64,000 bases of DNA. Source: Arenibacter sp040216555 (GTDB lineage: Bacteria > Bacteroidota > Bacteroidia > Flavobacteriales > Flavobacteriaceae). Each line of letters opens with the position of its first letter. The first letter of the stretch is position 1. Positions 1 through 8,848 of the stretch are shown piece after piece. The DNA is taken from positions 112,877-176,876 of the forward strand of contig JAVJOW010000036.1 in assembly GCA_040216555.1 (NCBI GenBank). Direction: 5' to 3'. The notes beneath the pieces are model-generated. The model worked only from the letters and a program-made list of their open reading frames with translations, did no database searches and had not been told where the DNA came from. Both the position numbers and the translations under genes were made by a program.

Positions 1-238
1 CCCTCTCATTGGTATAAAGTTCAATGTTATTTTCCTGGTACCATTCTCTGGGAGCCATGGATAAACGCTCCGCATCACCATTTTCAAAATACTCACTTAA
101 ATGTACCCTATCATAGGCAACTCTTGGTTCTTCTCCAAAAACAATCAGTTTAAAAGAGTCTTGGTCTACTTTGGACACAAATTTCTCACAGAATTTGTAT
201 CCAACCATTCCATTTCCAACTACAATTACGGTCTTCAT
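1..238 (-). CDS. nirB: nitrite reductase large subunit NirB, N-terminal part (cut by window start)
   Basis: Reading the minus strand from the ATG at 238-236 gives 79 codons starting MKTVIVVGNGMVGYKF, which then run off the window. The GNGMVG loop is the FAD-binding Rossmann motif at the very N-terminus of NirB-type NAD(P)H nitrite reductases. The following RVAYDRVHLSEYF stretch is also typical of that family. NirB reduces nitrite to ammonium with a siroheme and a [4Fe-4S] centre in the cytoplasm; those domains lie outside the window. The gene is divergent from cobA, which makes the siroheme precursor, and shares with it an intergenic region packed with TACGTA palindromes, one touching the nirB start codon. 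A stand-alone FAD oxidoreductase is possible because only the N-terminus is visible, but the context argues for NirB. Confidence 0.85.
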   Translation of the reverse strand, partial: MKTVIVVGNGMVGYKFCEKFVSKVDQDSFKLIVFGEEPRVAYDRVHLSEYFENGDAERLSMAPREWYQENNIELYTNER

Positions 239-324
239 ACGTATACTATTAAATGTTACGTAGCAATATTACGTATAATTACGTAATTCATATATGTTTT
301 TATGAAAATAAATACGTAGGTTTG
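238..324. promoter_or_regulatory. TACGTA array in the nirB/cobA divergent promoter region
   Basis: Five exact TACGTA palindromes lie at 238-243, 257-262, 270-275, 280-285 and 313-318. On the plus strand the last one runs into TAGGTTTG (317-324), a match to the Bacteroidota -7 box TAnnTTTG, ahead of cobA. On the minus strand the copy at 270-275 runs into TAATATTG (271-264), one mismatch from the same box, ahead of nirB. No good -33 TTG is seen at either. Inference: sites for a regulator of nitrate and nitrite genes. Confidence 0.7.
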
Positions 325-364
325 TTGCGAAATTCTTAATTGCATATTTAAAAAAGTAGAAATC

Positions 365-1132
365 ATGAGTATATCCAAAGACCCAAAAGTTAGTTTAGTA
401 GGTGCTGGTCCGGGAAGTAGCGACCTTATTACCATAAGAGGATACAGAACATTGGAGGATGCCGATGTAATCTTATATGATGCTCTAATAAGCACGGATT
501 TGCTACAGGATCTAAATCCGGATATTCCCAAAGTCTACGTAGGGAAAAGATGTGGAGAGCATTCCCTTACCCAAGAGGATATTAATAAATTAATCGTGGA
601 AAAAGCCTTTAACTACGGACATGTTGTGCGTTTAAAGGGTGGGGATCCTTTTGTATTCGGTAGGGCCAGTGAAGAATTGGAATACGTTGAATCTTTCGGA
701 ATACCGGTTACGGTGGTACCAGGGGTAACCAGTGCGATAGCCGTTCCCGCCAGTCAGGGAATCCCGGTAACCAGACGGGGAATTAGCAGTAGTTTTTGGG
801 TGATGACAGCCACAAAACGCGATGGTTCCTTTTCCGAAGATCTGGAACTGGCAGCCAAGTCATCGGCCACAATGGTCATATTAATGGGCGTACGTAGATT
901 TTTGGAAATTGCTGGTAAAATTGTTCAACATAGAAATGGACTAACCCCATTTGCAATTATACAAAATGGAACCTGTGAAAATGAAACTTGTATAACAGGA
1001 CTTCTAAAGGATGCTAGCTCACTTGTTGAACAAATAGATATTACACAACCTGGAATAATAGTAGTTGGGGAAGTAGTAGCCGAACATCCATCCTTTTTTG
1101 AAGAGGAAATCCAACGGGCACTCTACTATTAG
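365..1132 (+). CDS. cobA: uroporphyrinogen-III C-methyltransferase (SUMT)
   Basis: This 255-residue protein has the usual length of a single-domain SUMT, which uses S-adenosylmethionine to methylate uroporphyrinogen III twice to precorrin-2, the entry to siroheme. Visible signatures are VSLVGAGPGSSDLITIRG near residue 10, the LYDAL segment, VRLKGGDPFVFGRASEE near residue 95, and VVPGVTSAIAVPASQGIPVTRR near residue 120. The start ATG at 365 is well placed because the glycine-rich AdoMet loop begins about ten residues in. It lacks the dehydrogenase/chelatase part of CysG-type fusions, so another enzyme must finish siroheme. Divergence from nirB and the nearby nitrate genes indicate that its siroheme serves nitrite reductase. 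The promoter carries the TACGTA array. Confidence 0.93.
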   Translation: MSISKDPKVSLVGAGPGSSDLITIRGYRTLEDADVILYDALISTDLLQDLNPDIPKVYVGKRCGEHSLTQEDINKLIVEKAFNYGHVVRLKGGDPFVFGRASEELEYVESFGIPVTVVPGVTSAIAVPASQGIPVTRRGISSSFWVMTATKRDGSFSEDLELAAKSSATMVILMGVRRFLEIAGKIVQHRNGLTPFAIIQNGTCENETCITGLLKDASSLVEQIDITQPGIIVVGEVVAEHPSFFEEEIQRALYY

Positions 1133-1252
1133 GTATCAAACTAAAACCTCACATTTACAATTTGGCAACAGGACTAACTAATTAATTACAATTTCACAAT
1201 CGCAAGCTTAATATTTTCCCACCTTCATAAAAACACTACTTATTTTCAGTAT

Positions 1253-1297
1253 TACGTAAAAATAATAAGTAATAATACGTAGAAATACGTATTTTTG
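1253..1297 (+). promoter_or_regulatory. TACGTA triplet and -7 box before the nitrate transporter
   Basis: Three TACGTA palindromes lie at 1253-1258, 1276-1281 and 1286-1291. The last overlaps TATTTTTG (1290-1297), an exact TAnnTTTG -7 box, in the same register as at cobA: the final TA of the palindrome is the TA of the box. A start at 1339 leaves room for a normal leader. Inference: the same regulator acts here as at nirB/cobA. Confidence 0.7.
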
Positions 1298-1338
1298 AAT
1301 TGTTAAACGAAACAACTAATCCTATAAACAATTCAGTT

Positions 1339-2757
1339 ATGAAAGAATTTGTCTCTGCTAAAGCTACGAAATTAGAACTTTTAAACATGAGGAGTGTACC
1401 AATACGAACGTTTTGGATTACCTCCATCGCCTTTTTCATTTGTTTCTTTGCCTGGTTCGGAATTGTTCCTTTTATGCCCGACGTGGTCAAAGACTTGGGA
1501 TTGACACCAACGCAAAAGTGGAACTCCATAATATTGGCGGTTTCAGGAACAGTATTCGCCAGATTGTTAATCGGCAAGTTATGTGACAAGTATGGTCCTA
1601 GACTGTGTTATACCTATTTATTGATACTCGGATCTATCCCTGTTATACTTCTAGGTTTTGTACAAACACCGCTTCAATTTCTAATTTGTAGGTTGTTTAT
1701 TGGTTTTATAGGTGCTTCGTTCGTAATAACCCAATTCCATACTTCCATAATGTTTGCTTCAAATATAGTGGGTACAGCAAATGCCACTTCCGCTGGCTGG
1801 GGTAACCTTGGAGGAGGTGCCAACCGATTGGGAATGCCATTGATTGCAGCAGGAGTTGTTAGTTTTGGAATTGCTGATGAAGTAGCCTGGAGATATTCCA
1901 TGGTCATTGCCGGTGTTATTTGCTTTGCTATGGGACTTATATATTACTTCTTTACCAAAGATACCCCCGAAGGCAATTTCAAGGAACTTAAGGAAGAAGG
2001 TAAAATGCCGGATTTAAAGAAAGATGAAGTATCCTTCTTGAGTACCCTAAAGGATTACAGGGTCTGGATCTTGTTTTTAGTTTATGCGGCCTGCTTTGGA
2101 ATAGAATTGACGGTATATGGTACCATGGACGATTATCTTCAAAATAGATTTGGTCTGGATCGTTCTACCGCAGGAAATTTAGTATTGTCGTTTGCCCTTA
2201 TGAATATTTTTGCCAGAACTTTAGGCGGCTATTTCGGAGACCTGTTCGGTAAGTTCCATGGCCTAAGAGGTAGGGTAGTTTTTCTTGCCCTGATCTTGGC
2301 TACGGAAGGACTAATGCTTTCCATCTTTTCAGTGACCACTAGTCTAGTATTTGGTATGATATTTTTGATCGCTTTTAGTCTCACCGTTCAAATGGCGGAA
2401 GGTGCCACTTTCTCTGTTGTGCCATTTATTAATAAAAAAGCCATAGGATCCATTTCCGGTATAGTTGGGGCAGGAGGAAACGTAGGGGCCTTTATGGCTG
2501 CCATGTTATTAAAATCCAAATCGGCCGTGGCCGAGAGTGCTGCCATAGCCGCCAACAGCGAATTAGGAGAGCAGACTGTAAAGGCAGCCCAGACTACTGC
2601 CGCCGCTTCGGCAGTATCCAGTGGATTTTTTGTCATAGGAGGATTTATAGTAATTGCAGCCATTCTTTCCTTGGCCATTAAGTTCGCAACTGCCGATGAA
2701 TTGGCGGTTATTGAGGAGACAGAGGCAGAACTTATTTTATCAGGAGTCGATAAATAG
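1339..2757 (+). CDS. narK: nitrate/nitrite MFS transporter, NarK/NRT2 (NNP) family
   Basis: The 472-residue protein is a 12-helix major facilitator of the nitrate/nitrite porter family and should bring nitrate into the cytoplasm. The two family signatures are visible: AGWGNLGGGANR in TM5 and GIVGAGGNVGAFMA in TM11, both glycine-rich motifs seen in bacterial NasA and plant NRT2. A first arginine-containing cytoplasmic loop (ARLLIGKLCDKYGPR) fits the MFS signature. I chose the ATG at 1339 over an upstream TTG at 1300 because 1300 directly abuts the -7 box and the ATG begins a plausible cytoplasmic N-terminus (MKEFVSAKATKLELL). The C-terminal third has an extra Ala-rich loop (residues near 395-430). 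Its neighbours, an outer-membrane barrel and nitrate reductase, support nitrate as substrate. Confidence 0.92.
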   Translation: MKEFVSAKATKLELLNMRSVPIRTFWITSIAFFICFFAWFGIVPFMPDVVKDLGLTPTQKWNSIILAVSGTVFARLLIGKLCDKYGPRLCYTYLLILGSIPVILLGFVQTPLQFLICRLFIGFIGASFVITQFHTSIMFASNIVGTANATSAGWGNLGGGANRLGMPLIAAGVVSFGIADEVAWRYSMVIAGVICFAMGLIYYFFTKDTPEGNFKELKEEGKMPDLKKDEVSFLSTLKDYRVWILFLVYAACFGIELTVYGTMDDYLQNRFGLDRSTAGNLVLSFALMNIFARTLGGYFGDLFGKFHGLRGRVVFLALILATEGLMLSIFSVTTSLVFGMIFLIAFSLTVQMAEGATFSVVPFINKKAIGSISGIVGAGGNVGAFMAAMLLKSKSAVAESAAIAANSELGEQTVKAAQTTAAASAVSSGFFVIGGFIVIAAILSLAIKFATADELAVIEETEAELILSGVDK

Positions 2758-2987
2758 GAGAAGAGATAAACTGCTGAGCCCATTGGTGGCACTTTTACCC
2801 AAAACAAACCTGACTACTGGAATTCAGATTGGAATACGGAATGGATAATTGCGATTATTTGATTTGGTATTCCGATCAAGATTTGAAATAGGCAATAATA
2901 ATTCTTCATAAGAACCGGATCGATCAATGGCAATTTACTTCCTATATTTACAGGTTCTACTCCTAAAAAATAAATACATTTAAACAG

Positions 2988-4271
2988 ATGAAAAGAATAT
3001 ATCTTTTATTTACGGTTATAGCCCTCTATGCATCAATTTCCAATGCACAGTTTACATTGGATGGAGAATTTAGACCCCGTACCGAATTACGTCACGGTTA
3101 TGGTAGTCTAATAGCAGATGACGCGGATGCCGGTTTTGGTGTTTCAACCCGTTTACGCTTAAATGCAGGCTACACTTTAGAAGCCTATAAATTTTATCTA
3201 AGTTTTCAAGATGTTATGGTTTGGGGCGAAAACAGACAGCTTCTACCGGATGATGAGAATAATTCCTTCGCTGTCTTTGAAGCCTGGGTAGATATAAATT
3301 TGGGAAGTAATTTTTCAGCCAAATTGGGAAGACAGACCTTGGATTACGACGATGAACGCCTATTGGGCAGTGTTGGATGGACACAACAGGGACGAAATCA
3401 TGATGCCGCTATTTTAAAATACGTCAAAGAGACATTTCAGTTGGATCTAGGATTGGCCTATAGCCAAGATTATGATAATCCCAGTGGTTTTCAATCGGTT
3501 GGTACGGCTTATAACACTACTGGATTCTTCACCTATAAAACTATGCAATACCTTTATTTGAAGGAAAATTGGAAAAATTTAAGTGGAAGCCTATTGGTAT
3601 TGAACAATGGCTTTCAGAATTTTGAAACCGATGGGACCACACCTGATGGTATAAGTAATTTACAGACCCTAGGCACACATTTAGATTATAAAAAAGGAAG
3701 TTTTGGGACGGCTTTGAACGCTTTTCTTCAAACCGGGGAAAGACAAGGTGCAGTTGATGTAGGAGGTGCTTATTTGTTGGGACTGGATTTCAACTTTAAT
3801 GCTTCTGCCAAAGTAAGTCTTGGTGCAGGTATGGAAATCATTAGTGGTAATGATGCCGGTACCACCGAAAAAACTGAGGCCTTTTTCCCCCTTTATGGTA
3901 CCAATCATAAATTCAATGGATTTATGGATTATTTCTACGTAGGCAATCACGCCAATTCCGTTGGATTATTGGATGTTCATGTGAGTGCCAATTTCAAGCT
4001 TGGGGAGAAATCGAGCTTAATGGTCAAGGCACTTAACTTTAGTGGAGAACAAAAATTGCCCAGTGGGGAAAAATCATTGGGAACAGAAATGGATCTAGTT
4101 TTTTCACAGGCATTTAATGGCTACTCCTTACAATTGGGCTATTCCCAAATGTTTGCCAATGATGGTATGTACGAATTAAAAGGCATCACTGAGGATGCTT
4201 CGGCCAGTGGCCAAAACTGGGCATGGGCCATGTTGGTTTTCAAACCCAAATTTTTGAATACTTCCAAATAA
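2988..4271 (+). CDS. alginate-export-family outer-membrane beta-barrel
   Basis: A 427-residue protein starting with a signal peptide (MKRIYLLFTVIALYASISNA, cleavage before Gln21) and continuing as alternating amphipathic strands typical of an outer-membrane barrel. The FTLDGEFRPRTELRHGYG start and the FSAKLGRQTLDYDDERLLG segment near residue 105 are characteristic of the Alginate_exp family (AlgE-like). No alginate genes are nearby. It lies between the nitrate transporter and a nitrate-type response regulator, so I infer an anion pore for nitrate or nitrite across the outer membrane. The 230-bp gap before it has an imperfect inverted repeat (2827-2837 with 2867-2877) and a TATATTTA element about 45 bp upstream of the start, but no TACGTA. 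Confidence 0.8.
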   Translation: MKRIYLLFTVIALYASISNAQFTLDGEFRPRTELRHGYGSLIADDADAGFGVSTRLRLNAGYTLEAYKFYLSFQDVMVWGENRQLLPDDENNSFAVFEAWVDINLGSNFSAKLGRQTLDYDDERLLGSVGWTQQGRNHDAAILKYVKETFQLDLGLAYSQDYDNPSGFQSVGTAYNTTGFFTYKTMQYLYLKENWKNLSGSLLVLNNGFQNFETDGTTPDGISNLQTLGTHLDYKKGSFGTALNAFLQTGERQGAVDVGGAYLLGLDFNFNASAKVSLGAGMEIISGNDAGTTEKTEAFFPLYGTNHKFNGFMDYFYVGNHANSVGLLDVHVSANFKLGEKSSLMVKALNFSGEQKLPSGEKSLGTEMDLVFSQAFNGYSLQLGYSQMFANDGMYELKGITEDASASGQNWAWAMLVFKPKFLNTSK

Positions 4272-4425
4272 TCCAATTATCATGGGAGTCTTATTCTTAA
4301 GACGTGTTACCAAAATAAAAATATAGGTCAAAAGCTATTATACTCAAAATTATAGCATCTATTTTCACCGTATGAATACTTAGTTTTATTTTTATCCTAT
4401 ATTTGTTTGGAAAGAATAGACTATT

Positions 4426-5097
4426 GTGGATAAAACAACACGTATTGTACTGGCCGATGACCATTCGCTGGTAAGGGATGGTATTAGGGCATTATTGGAG
4501 GAAGATGATAATTATGTGGTGATCGGTGAGGTCTCCAATGGCAAGGAGGCCGTTCAAATGGTATTGGATAAAAAGCCCGATCTCCTGATCATTGATATCC
4601 GAATGCCCGAAATGAATGGTATAGAGGCCGTAGAGGAACTCAAAAAACATTCTTCAACAACGAAATCTATTATACTTTCCATGCACGATTCCGAAGAATA
4701 CATCCTGAAATCGGTAAATGCCGGAGCAAGTGGTTATCTCTTAAAAGATACCGGAAAAACCGAGTTTCTTAAGGCCATTTCTACCGTTGAACAAGGTGGG
4801 AAATATTTTAGTGGTGATATTTCCAATGTTTTGGTAAACAACCTGTTGAGTCAAGGACAGACAAAGCAGGAAAGCAAGCTTCCGTCAAAAAATGGAATTA
4901 ACTCCTTTGGGATTACAAGTAAGGAATTACAAATCCTGGAACTCGTCCTTTCAGGGCTTACCAATAAACAAATTTCTGAAAAACTTCAAAAAAGCAAACG
5001 TACCGTTGAAACACATCGCTTTAATCTAATGCGAAAAATGGGCGTTAATAACCTTATGGACCTGGCCAGAAAGGCACAGGAATATAAACTGATTTAA
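4426..5097 (+). CDS. NarL/NreC-type response regulator
   Basis: A 223-residue two-domain response regulator. The receiver domain has the acidic pair Asp11-Asp12, the phospho-acceptor Asp57 in LLIIDIRMPEMNG and a conserved Lys near 107. Residues about 155-220 form a LuxR-type helix-turn-helix (FGITSKELQILELVLSGLTN, then KQISEKLQKSKRTVETH). The start is GTG at 4426. A TATATTTG box at 4398-4405 matches the -7 consensus, which places the transcript start just ahead of the GTG. No sensor kinase gene adjoins it, so the partner is elsewhere. Position inside the nitrate locus makes it the natural candidate for the factor reading the TACGTA sites; this is inference. NarL-type proteins bind TAC-containing heptamers, which TACGTAT resembles. 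Confidence 0.88.
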   Translation: MDKTTRIVLADDHSLVRDGIRALLEEDDNYVVIGEVSNGKEAVQMVLDKKPDLLIIDIRMPEMNGIEAVEELKKHSSTTKSIILSMHDSEEYILKSVNAGASGYLLKDTGKTEFLKAISTVEQGGKYFSGDISNVLVNNLLSQGQTKQESKLPSKNGINSFGITSKELQILELVLSGLTNKQISEKLQKSKRTVETHRFNLMRKMGVNNLMDLARKAQEYKLI

Positions 5098-5235
5098 TCT
5101 ATCATATTTGGCTTTTTATTGATTTACAGCGGTTTATCATGTTTTAGATTCATGGTATATTCTGTAATATCCAATGAAAAAGCAATTTTATTGTCTTTTC
5201 GTCAATATTCCGCCCAACTATTATCAATAAATTAC

Positions 5236-5256
5236 TACGTATTTATACTTAATTTG
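5236..5256 (+). promoter_or_regulatory. TACGTA site and -7-like box before the nitrate reductase
   Basis: A single TACGTA lies at 5236-5241, followed by TTAATTTG (5249-5256), one mismatch from TAnnTTTG, about 48 bp before the reductase start. Here the palindrome sits eight bases upstream of the box rather than overlapping it, unlike at cobA and narK. One site alone could be chance; the shared locus makes it more likely to be real. Confidence 0.45.
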
Positions 5257-5303
5257 GTAATTTTAGTTCATATTTAATTGGATTCTTTTAATACAAGGAT
5301 TTT

Positions 5304-8300
5304 ATGCAGAAAAAGAACGAACATAAAACTATTTGCTCCTACTGTGGGGTGGGGTGCGGCATTGTGGTGGAACAGGACTCCAAGGGCAATATTAGTGTTG
5401 AAGGAGATCAAGATTATCCCGTTAACAAAGGTATGTTATGTTCCAAAGGGAAGAATCTTAATTACGTGGCCCAGGATGTTAGTGACCGGATCTTATATCC
5501 GGAAATGAGATGGAGCAGAAATCACCCTTTACAAAGAGTTTCGTGGGATACTGCCTTTGACAGGGCCGCTGCCGTATTTAAGAGCATTATTGAAAAACAT
5601 GGTCCTGATAGTGTTGGCTTTTATGTTTCTGGCCAGTGTCTTACTGAAGAATATTATTTGGTTAATAAATTGACCAAGGGTTTTATAGGCACCAATAATA
5701 TTGATACCAATTCCAGACTCTGCATGAGTTCTGCCGTAGTGGGTTATAAAAAAATGTTGGGAGAGGATTCCGTACCTATTTCTTATGAAGACATAGAGCT
5801 ATCGGATTGTTTACTTATTGCAGGGGCCAATCCTGCCTGGTGCCATCCTATCCTTTTTAGAAGAATGGAAAATCACAAGGAGAACAATCCGGACGTAAAA
5901 ATAATAGTGGTAGACCCTAGGAAAACACAGACCTGTGCCGCCGCGGATCTTCATTTACAAATTTTACCGGGAACGGATGTAATTCTTTTCAATGCCATAG
6001 CCCGCTGGTTGATTGAAAGGAAAAAAATAGACAGAAACTTCATTAAAAAGCATACCGTAAATTTTGATGCGGTAAAAGAGTGTGCCTTTCAACTTCCAAT
6101 GAAAAAAGCAGCCGAACTTTGCGGAATTCCTGTAGAGGACATCAAGAAGGCGGCAATGTATATAGGCAATGCCAATGCTTTTATAAGTATGTGGACCATG
6201 GGCCTTAACCAAAGTGTCATTGGTGTTTCCAAAAATGTAGCATTAATGAACCTGTCACTGCTTACTGGACAAATCGGGAAACCCGGTGCCGGACCATTTT
6301 CACTTACAGGACAACCCAACGCCATGGGGGGTAGGGAAGTAGGGGGTATGGCCAGCTTGCTTGCGGCCCATAGGGAATTGGGCAATCCCAAACACCGCAA
6401 GGAAGTATCTGATTTTTGGGGCGGAAAAGAAATTAAATCCGAACCTGGCTATACCGCCACAGAGATGTTCGACGCATTGGAAAATGGCAAAATGAAGGCG
6501 GTGTGGATTATCTGTACCAATCCAATAGTGAGCATGCCCAATGTACATAAAGCAGAAAAGGCATTAAAAAATGCCAACTTTGTGGTCGTTCAGGATATTT
6601 CGCATAATTCCGAGACGACTAAATTTGCTGACCTCCTATTACCGGCTGCAGGCTGGCTGGAAAAGGAAGGGACTATGACCAATTCCGAGAGACGGATAAG
6701 TTATCTTCCCAAAGTAATTGATGCGCCAGGAGAGGCTTTACCGGACGCCGAAATTTTATGGAAGTTTGCTCAAAAAATGGGATATCATGGATTTGACTAT
6801 AACAATGCCAGCGAAGTATATGACGAACACTGCCTTTTAACAAAAGGTACCGAAATAGATATATCCGGTTTATCCTATGATCGACTAAAGAACGAAGGCA
6901 GCTTTCAATGGCCGGTACCCCACGCCACGCATATGGGCACCCCTAGATTGTTTACAGACTTTCAATTTTTTACCAACGATAAGAAGTCGCACTTCAACGC
7001 CCCCCAATCACTTTACAATAAATCGGAATCAATAACACCCGAATATCCCTTAATTCTCAATACAGGTCGGGTAAGGGACCAATGGCATACCCGAACAAAA
7101 ACCGGAAAGGTAAAGCGACTGCTTACCCATATTCCGGATCCATATTTGGAAATGAACAAAGTGGATGCCTATTTGCGAAAATTAAAGGAAGGGGACATTG
7201 CGGTCATCAAAAGTAGAAGGGGAACGGTTCGGGTTAAAGTGAAGGTGAATTTTGACATACGTGAGAAAGTAGTCTTCCTCCCCATGCATTGGGGCAAAGT
7301 GCTTAATAATGATTTTGGAAGGGCAAATAACTTGACCAATGACCTAGTTGATCCAGTATCCAAGGAACCGGATTTCAAGTATTGTGCCGTAGAAGTGGCA
7401 AAGTATGTAAAACCCAAACAGAAGATAGTGATTATAGGAGCTGGAGCGGCGGCCTATAGATTTATCCAGACCTATAGGGAAAAAAATGAAACAGATCAGC
7501 TTCATGTTTTCTCCAAGGAAAAGGATCCTTTTTACAATAGGGTATTACTCCCAGAATATGTTAGTGAGGAACTCTCATGGGAAGCTTTGGAAAAACTAAA
7601 AAAAGGGGAACTTGAAAAATTGGATATTACCCTACATCAAGGTTTAGGCGTAGCCCAAATAGATCGAAAAAATAAAACCATCAAAGACGACGATGGTTTT
7701 GAACACGCCTATGATATACTTGTAATGGCTACAGGGAGTAGGGCCTTTGTACCCAGTGAAGTACAAATAAACATGCCAGGTCGTTTTACTATGAGAGAAC
7801 GTGGGGATGCCGATAAATTACGCAAATATTTAGAGGATACCGGCCTTCCCTCGGAAGAACAACATGTAGTTATTGTTGGAGGTGGACTATTGGGACTGGA
7901 GTTGGCGGCAGCGCTTAAGAACAGAAATGTTAATATCAGTATCATTCAACGTGCCCCTAGATTAATGGAAAGACAGTTGGATAGAATTGCGAGTCGACTG
8001 TTGGCCGAGGATGTGAGCGACCGCGGGATTAAAGTTTATTTTGATAATGAAGTAAGTACCGTATTCGAGGAAAGGGATGACAAAAACTCGCTTTCCATTA
8101 CCTTAAAAACAGGAAGGACCATAAAATGCAATGCCATTGTATATGCCATTGGTACCCGTCCCAATATTGAGTTGGCAAAGCATTCCGATCTTAAAACAGG
8201 CAGGGGAGTGGTAGTCAATGAATATTTACAGACCAGCGATCCCAATATCTTTGCACTTGGGGAGATTGCCGAATTTAGAAATTCCCTTTTTGGCATTACG

Positions 8301-8837
8301 TCGGCGGCCGAGCAACAGGCCGATACCGCAGCCAAATATATTTTGGGCGACTTTAGCAGTATTTACAATGGATCTATCCTCATGAATATTTTAAAGTTCG
8401 AAAATCTGGACCTCTGTAGTCTGGGCATGGTGAATGCCCCTCTGGATGACAATAGCTATGAGGAAATTATCCTAATGGATGTCAGCAAGAAATACTACAA
8501 AAAATGTATCGTAAAGGATGATACCCTAAAAGGTGCTATCCTAATGGGGGACAAAAACGAGTTTGCCGAATTTAAAAGATTAATTGAGGAAGAAATTGAA
8601 CTATCCGAAAAGCGGAACGAGCTACTTAGAGGGCAATCAAATTCTGTGCCTTTAAAAGGAAAATTGGTATGCTCCTGCAGTCAGGTCGGAGAGGGCAATC
8701 TAATTGAAACAATAAATGGGGGATGTGAAGACTTCTCAAAACTGTGCTCAGAAACTGGAGCAGGGCTTGGCTGCGGAAGTTGTAAACCTGAAATACAGGA
8801 TATTTTACGCAAACAATTACAAACAGTTACCTCATAA
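5304..8837 (+). CDS. fused assimilatory nitrate reductase (molybdopterin + FAD/NAD(P) + BFD-like [2Fe-2S])
   Basis: A 1177-residue cytoplasmic protein without signal peptide. Residues 1-50 bind a [4Fe-4S] cluster through Cys11, Cys14, Cys18 and Cys46 (ICSYCGVGCG, GMLCSKG). Residues 50-700 are a NasA/NapA-type molybdopterin oxidoreductase with the likely Mo ligand Cys140 in NSRLCMSS and a C-terminal molybdopterin-binding domain (LNTGRVRDQWHTRTKTGKV). From about 705 a second enzyme begins: an FAD domain (IVIIGAGAAAYRF), an NAD(P) Rossmann motif near 855 (VVIVGGGLLGLELAAAL) and, at the end, a BFD-like cluster site (CSC ... CGSC). The fused tail resembles the N-terminal part of NirB, so one chain could pass electrons from NAD(P)H to nitrate. 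The separate NasB/NasC-type partner is thus built in. The next gene starts 11 bp downstream. Confidence 0.92.
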   Translation: MQKKNEHKTICSYCGVGCGIVVEQDSKGNISVEGDQDYPVNKGMLCSKGKNLNYVAQDVSDRILYPEMRWSRNHPLQRVSWDTAFDRAAAVFKSIIEKHGPDSVGFYVSGQCLTEEYYLVNKLTKGFIGTNNIDTNSRLCMSSAVVGYKKMLGEDSVPISYEDIELSDCLLIAGANPAWCHPILFRRMENHKENNPDVKIIVVDPRKTQTCAAADLHLQILPGTDVILFNAIARWLIERKKIDRNFIKKHTVNFDAVKECAFQLPMKKAAELCGIPVEDIKKAAMYIGNANAFISMWTMGLNQSVIGVSKNVALMNLSLLTGQIGKPGAGPFSLTGQPNAMGGREVGGMASLLAAHRELGNPKHRKEVSDFWGGKEIKSEPGYTATEMFDALENGKMKAVWIICTNPIVSMPNVHKAEKALKNANFVVVQDISHNSETTKFADLLLPAAGWLEKEGTMTNSERRISYLPKVIDAPGEALPDAEILWKFAQKMGYHGFDYNNASEVYDEHCLLTKGTEIDISGLSYDRLKNEGSFQWPVPHATHMGTPRLFTDFQFFTNDKKSHFNAPQSLYNKSESITPEYPLILNTGRVRDQWHTRTKTGKVKRLLTHIPDPYLEMNKVDAYLRKLKEGDIAVIKSRRGTVRVKVKVNFDIREKVVFLPMHWGKVLNNDFGRANNLTNDLVDPVSKEPDFKYCAVEVAKYVKPKQKIVIIGAGAAAYRFIQTYREKNETDQLHVFSKEKDPFYNRVLLPEYVSEELSWEALEKLKKGELEKLDITLHQGLGVAQIDRKNKTIKDDDGFEHAYDILVMATGSRAFVPSEVQINMPGRFTMRERGDADKLRKYLEDTGLPSEEQHVVIVGGGLLGLELAAALKNRNVNISIIQRAPRLMERQLDRIASRLLAEDVSDRGIKVYFDNEVSTVFEERDDKNSLSITLKTGRTIKCNAIVYAIGTRPNIELAKHSDLKTGRGVVVNEYLQTSDPNIFALGEIAEFRNSLFGITSAAEQQADTAAKYILGDFSSIYNGSILMNILKFENLDLCSLGMVNAPLDDNSYEEIILMDVSKKYYKKCIVKDDTLKGAILMGDKNEFAEFKRLIEEEIELSEKRNELLRGQSNSVPLKGKLVCSCSQVGEGNLIETINGGCEDFSKLCSETGAGLGCGSCKPEIQDILRKQLQTVTS

Positions 8838-8848
8838 AATATATCGCT

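Noticed and set aside
891..896. TACGTA copies inside cobA (536-541, 891-896) and other coding regions
   Set aside because: They are single copies in coding sequence at about the chance rate and were not counted as regulatory.
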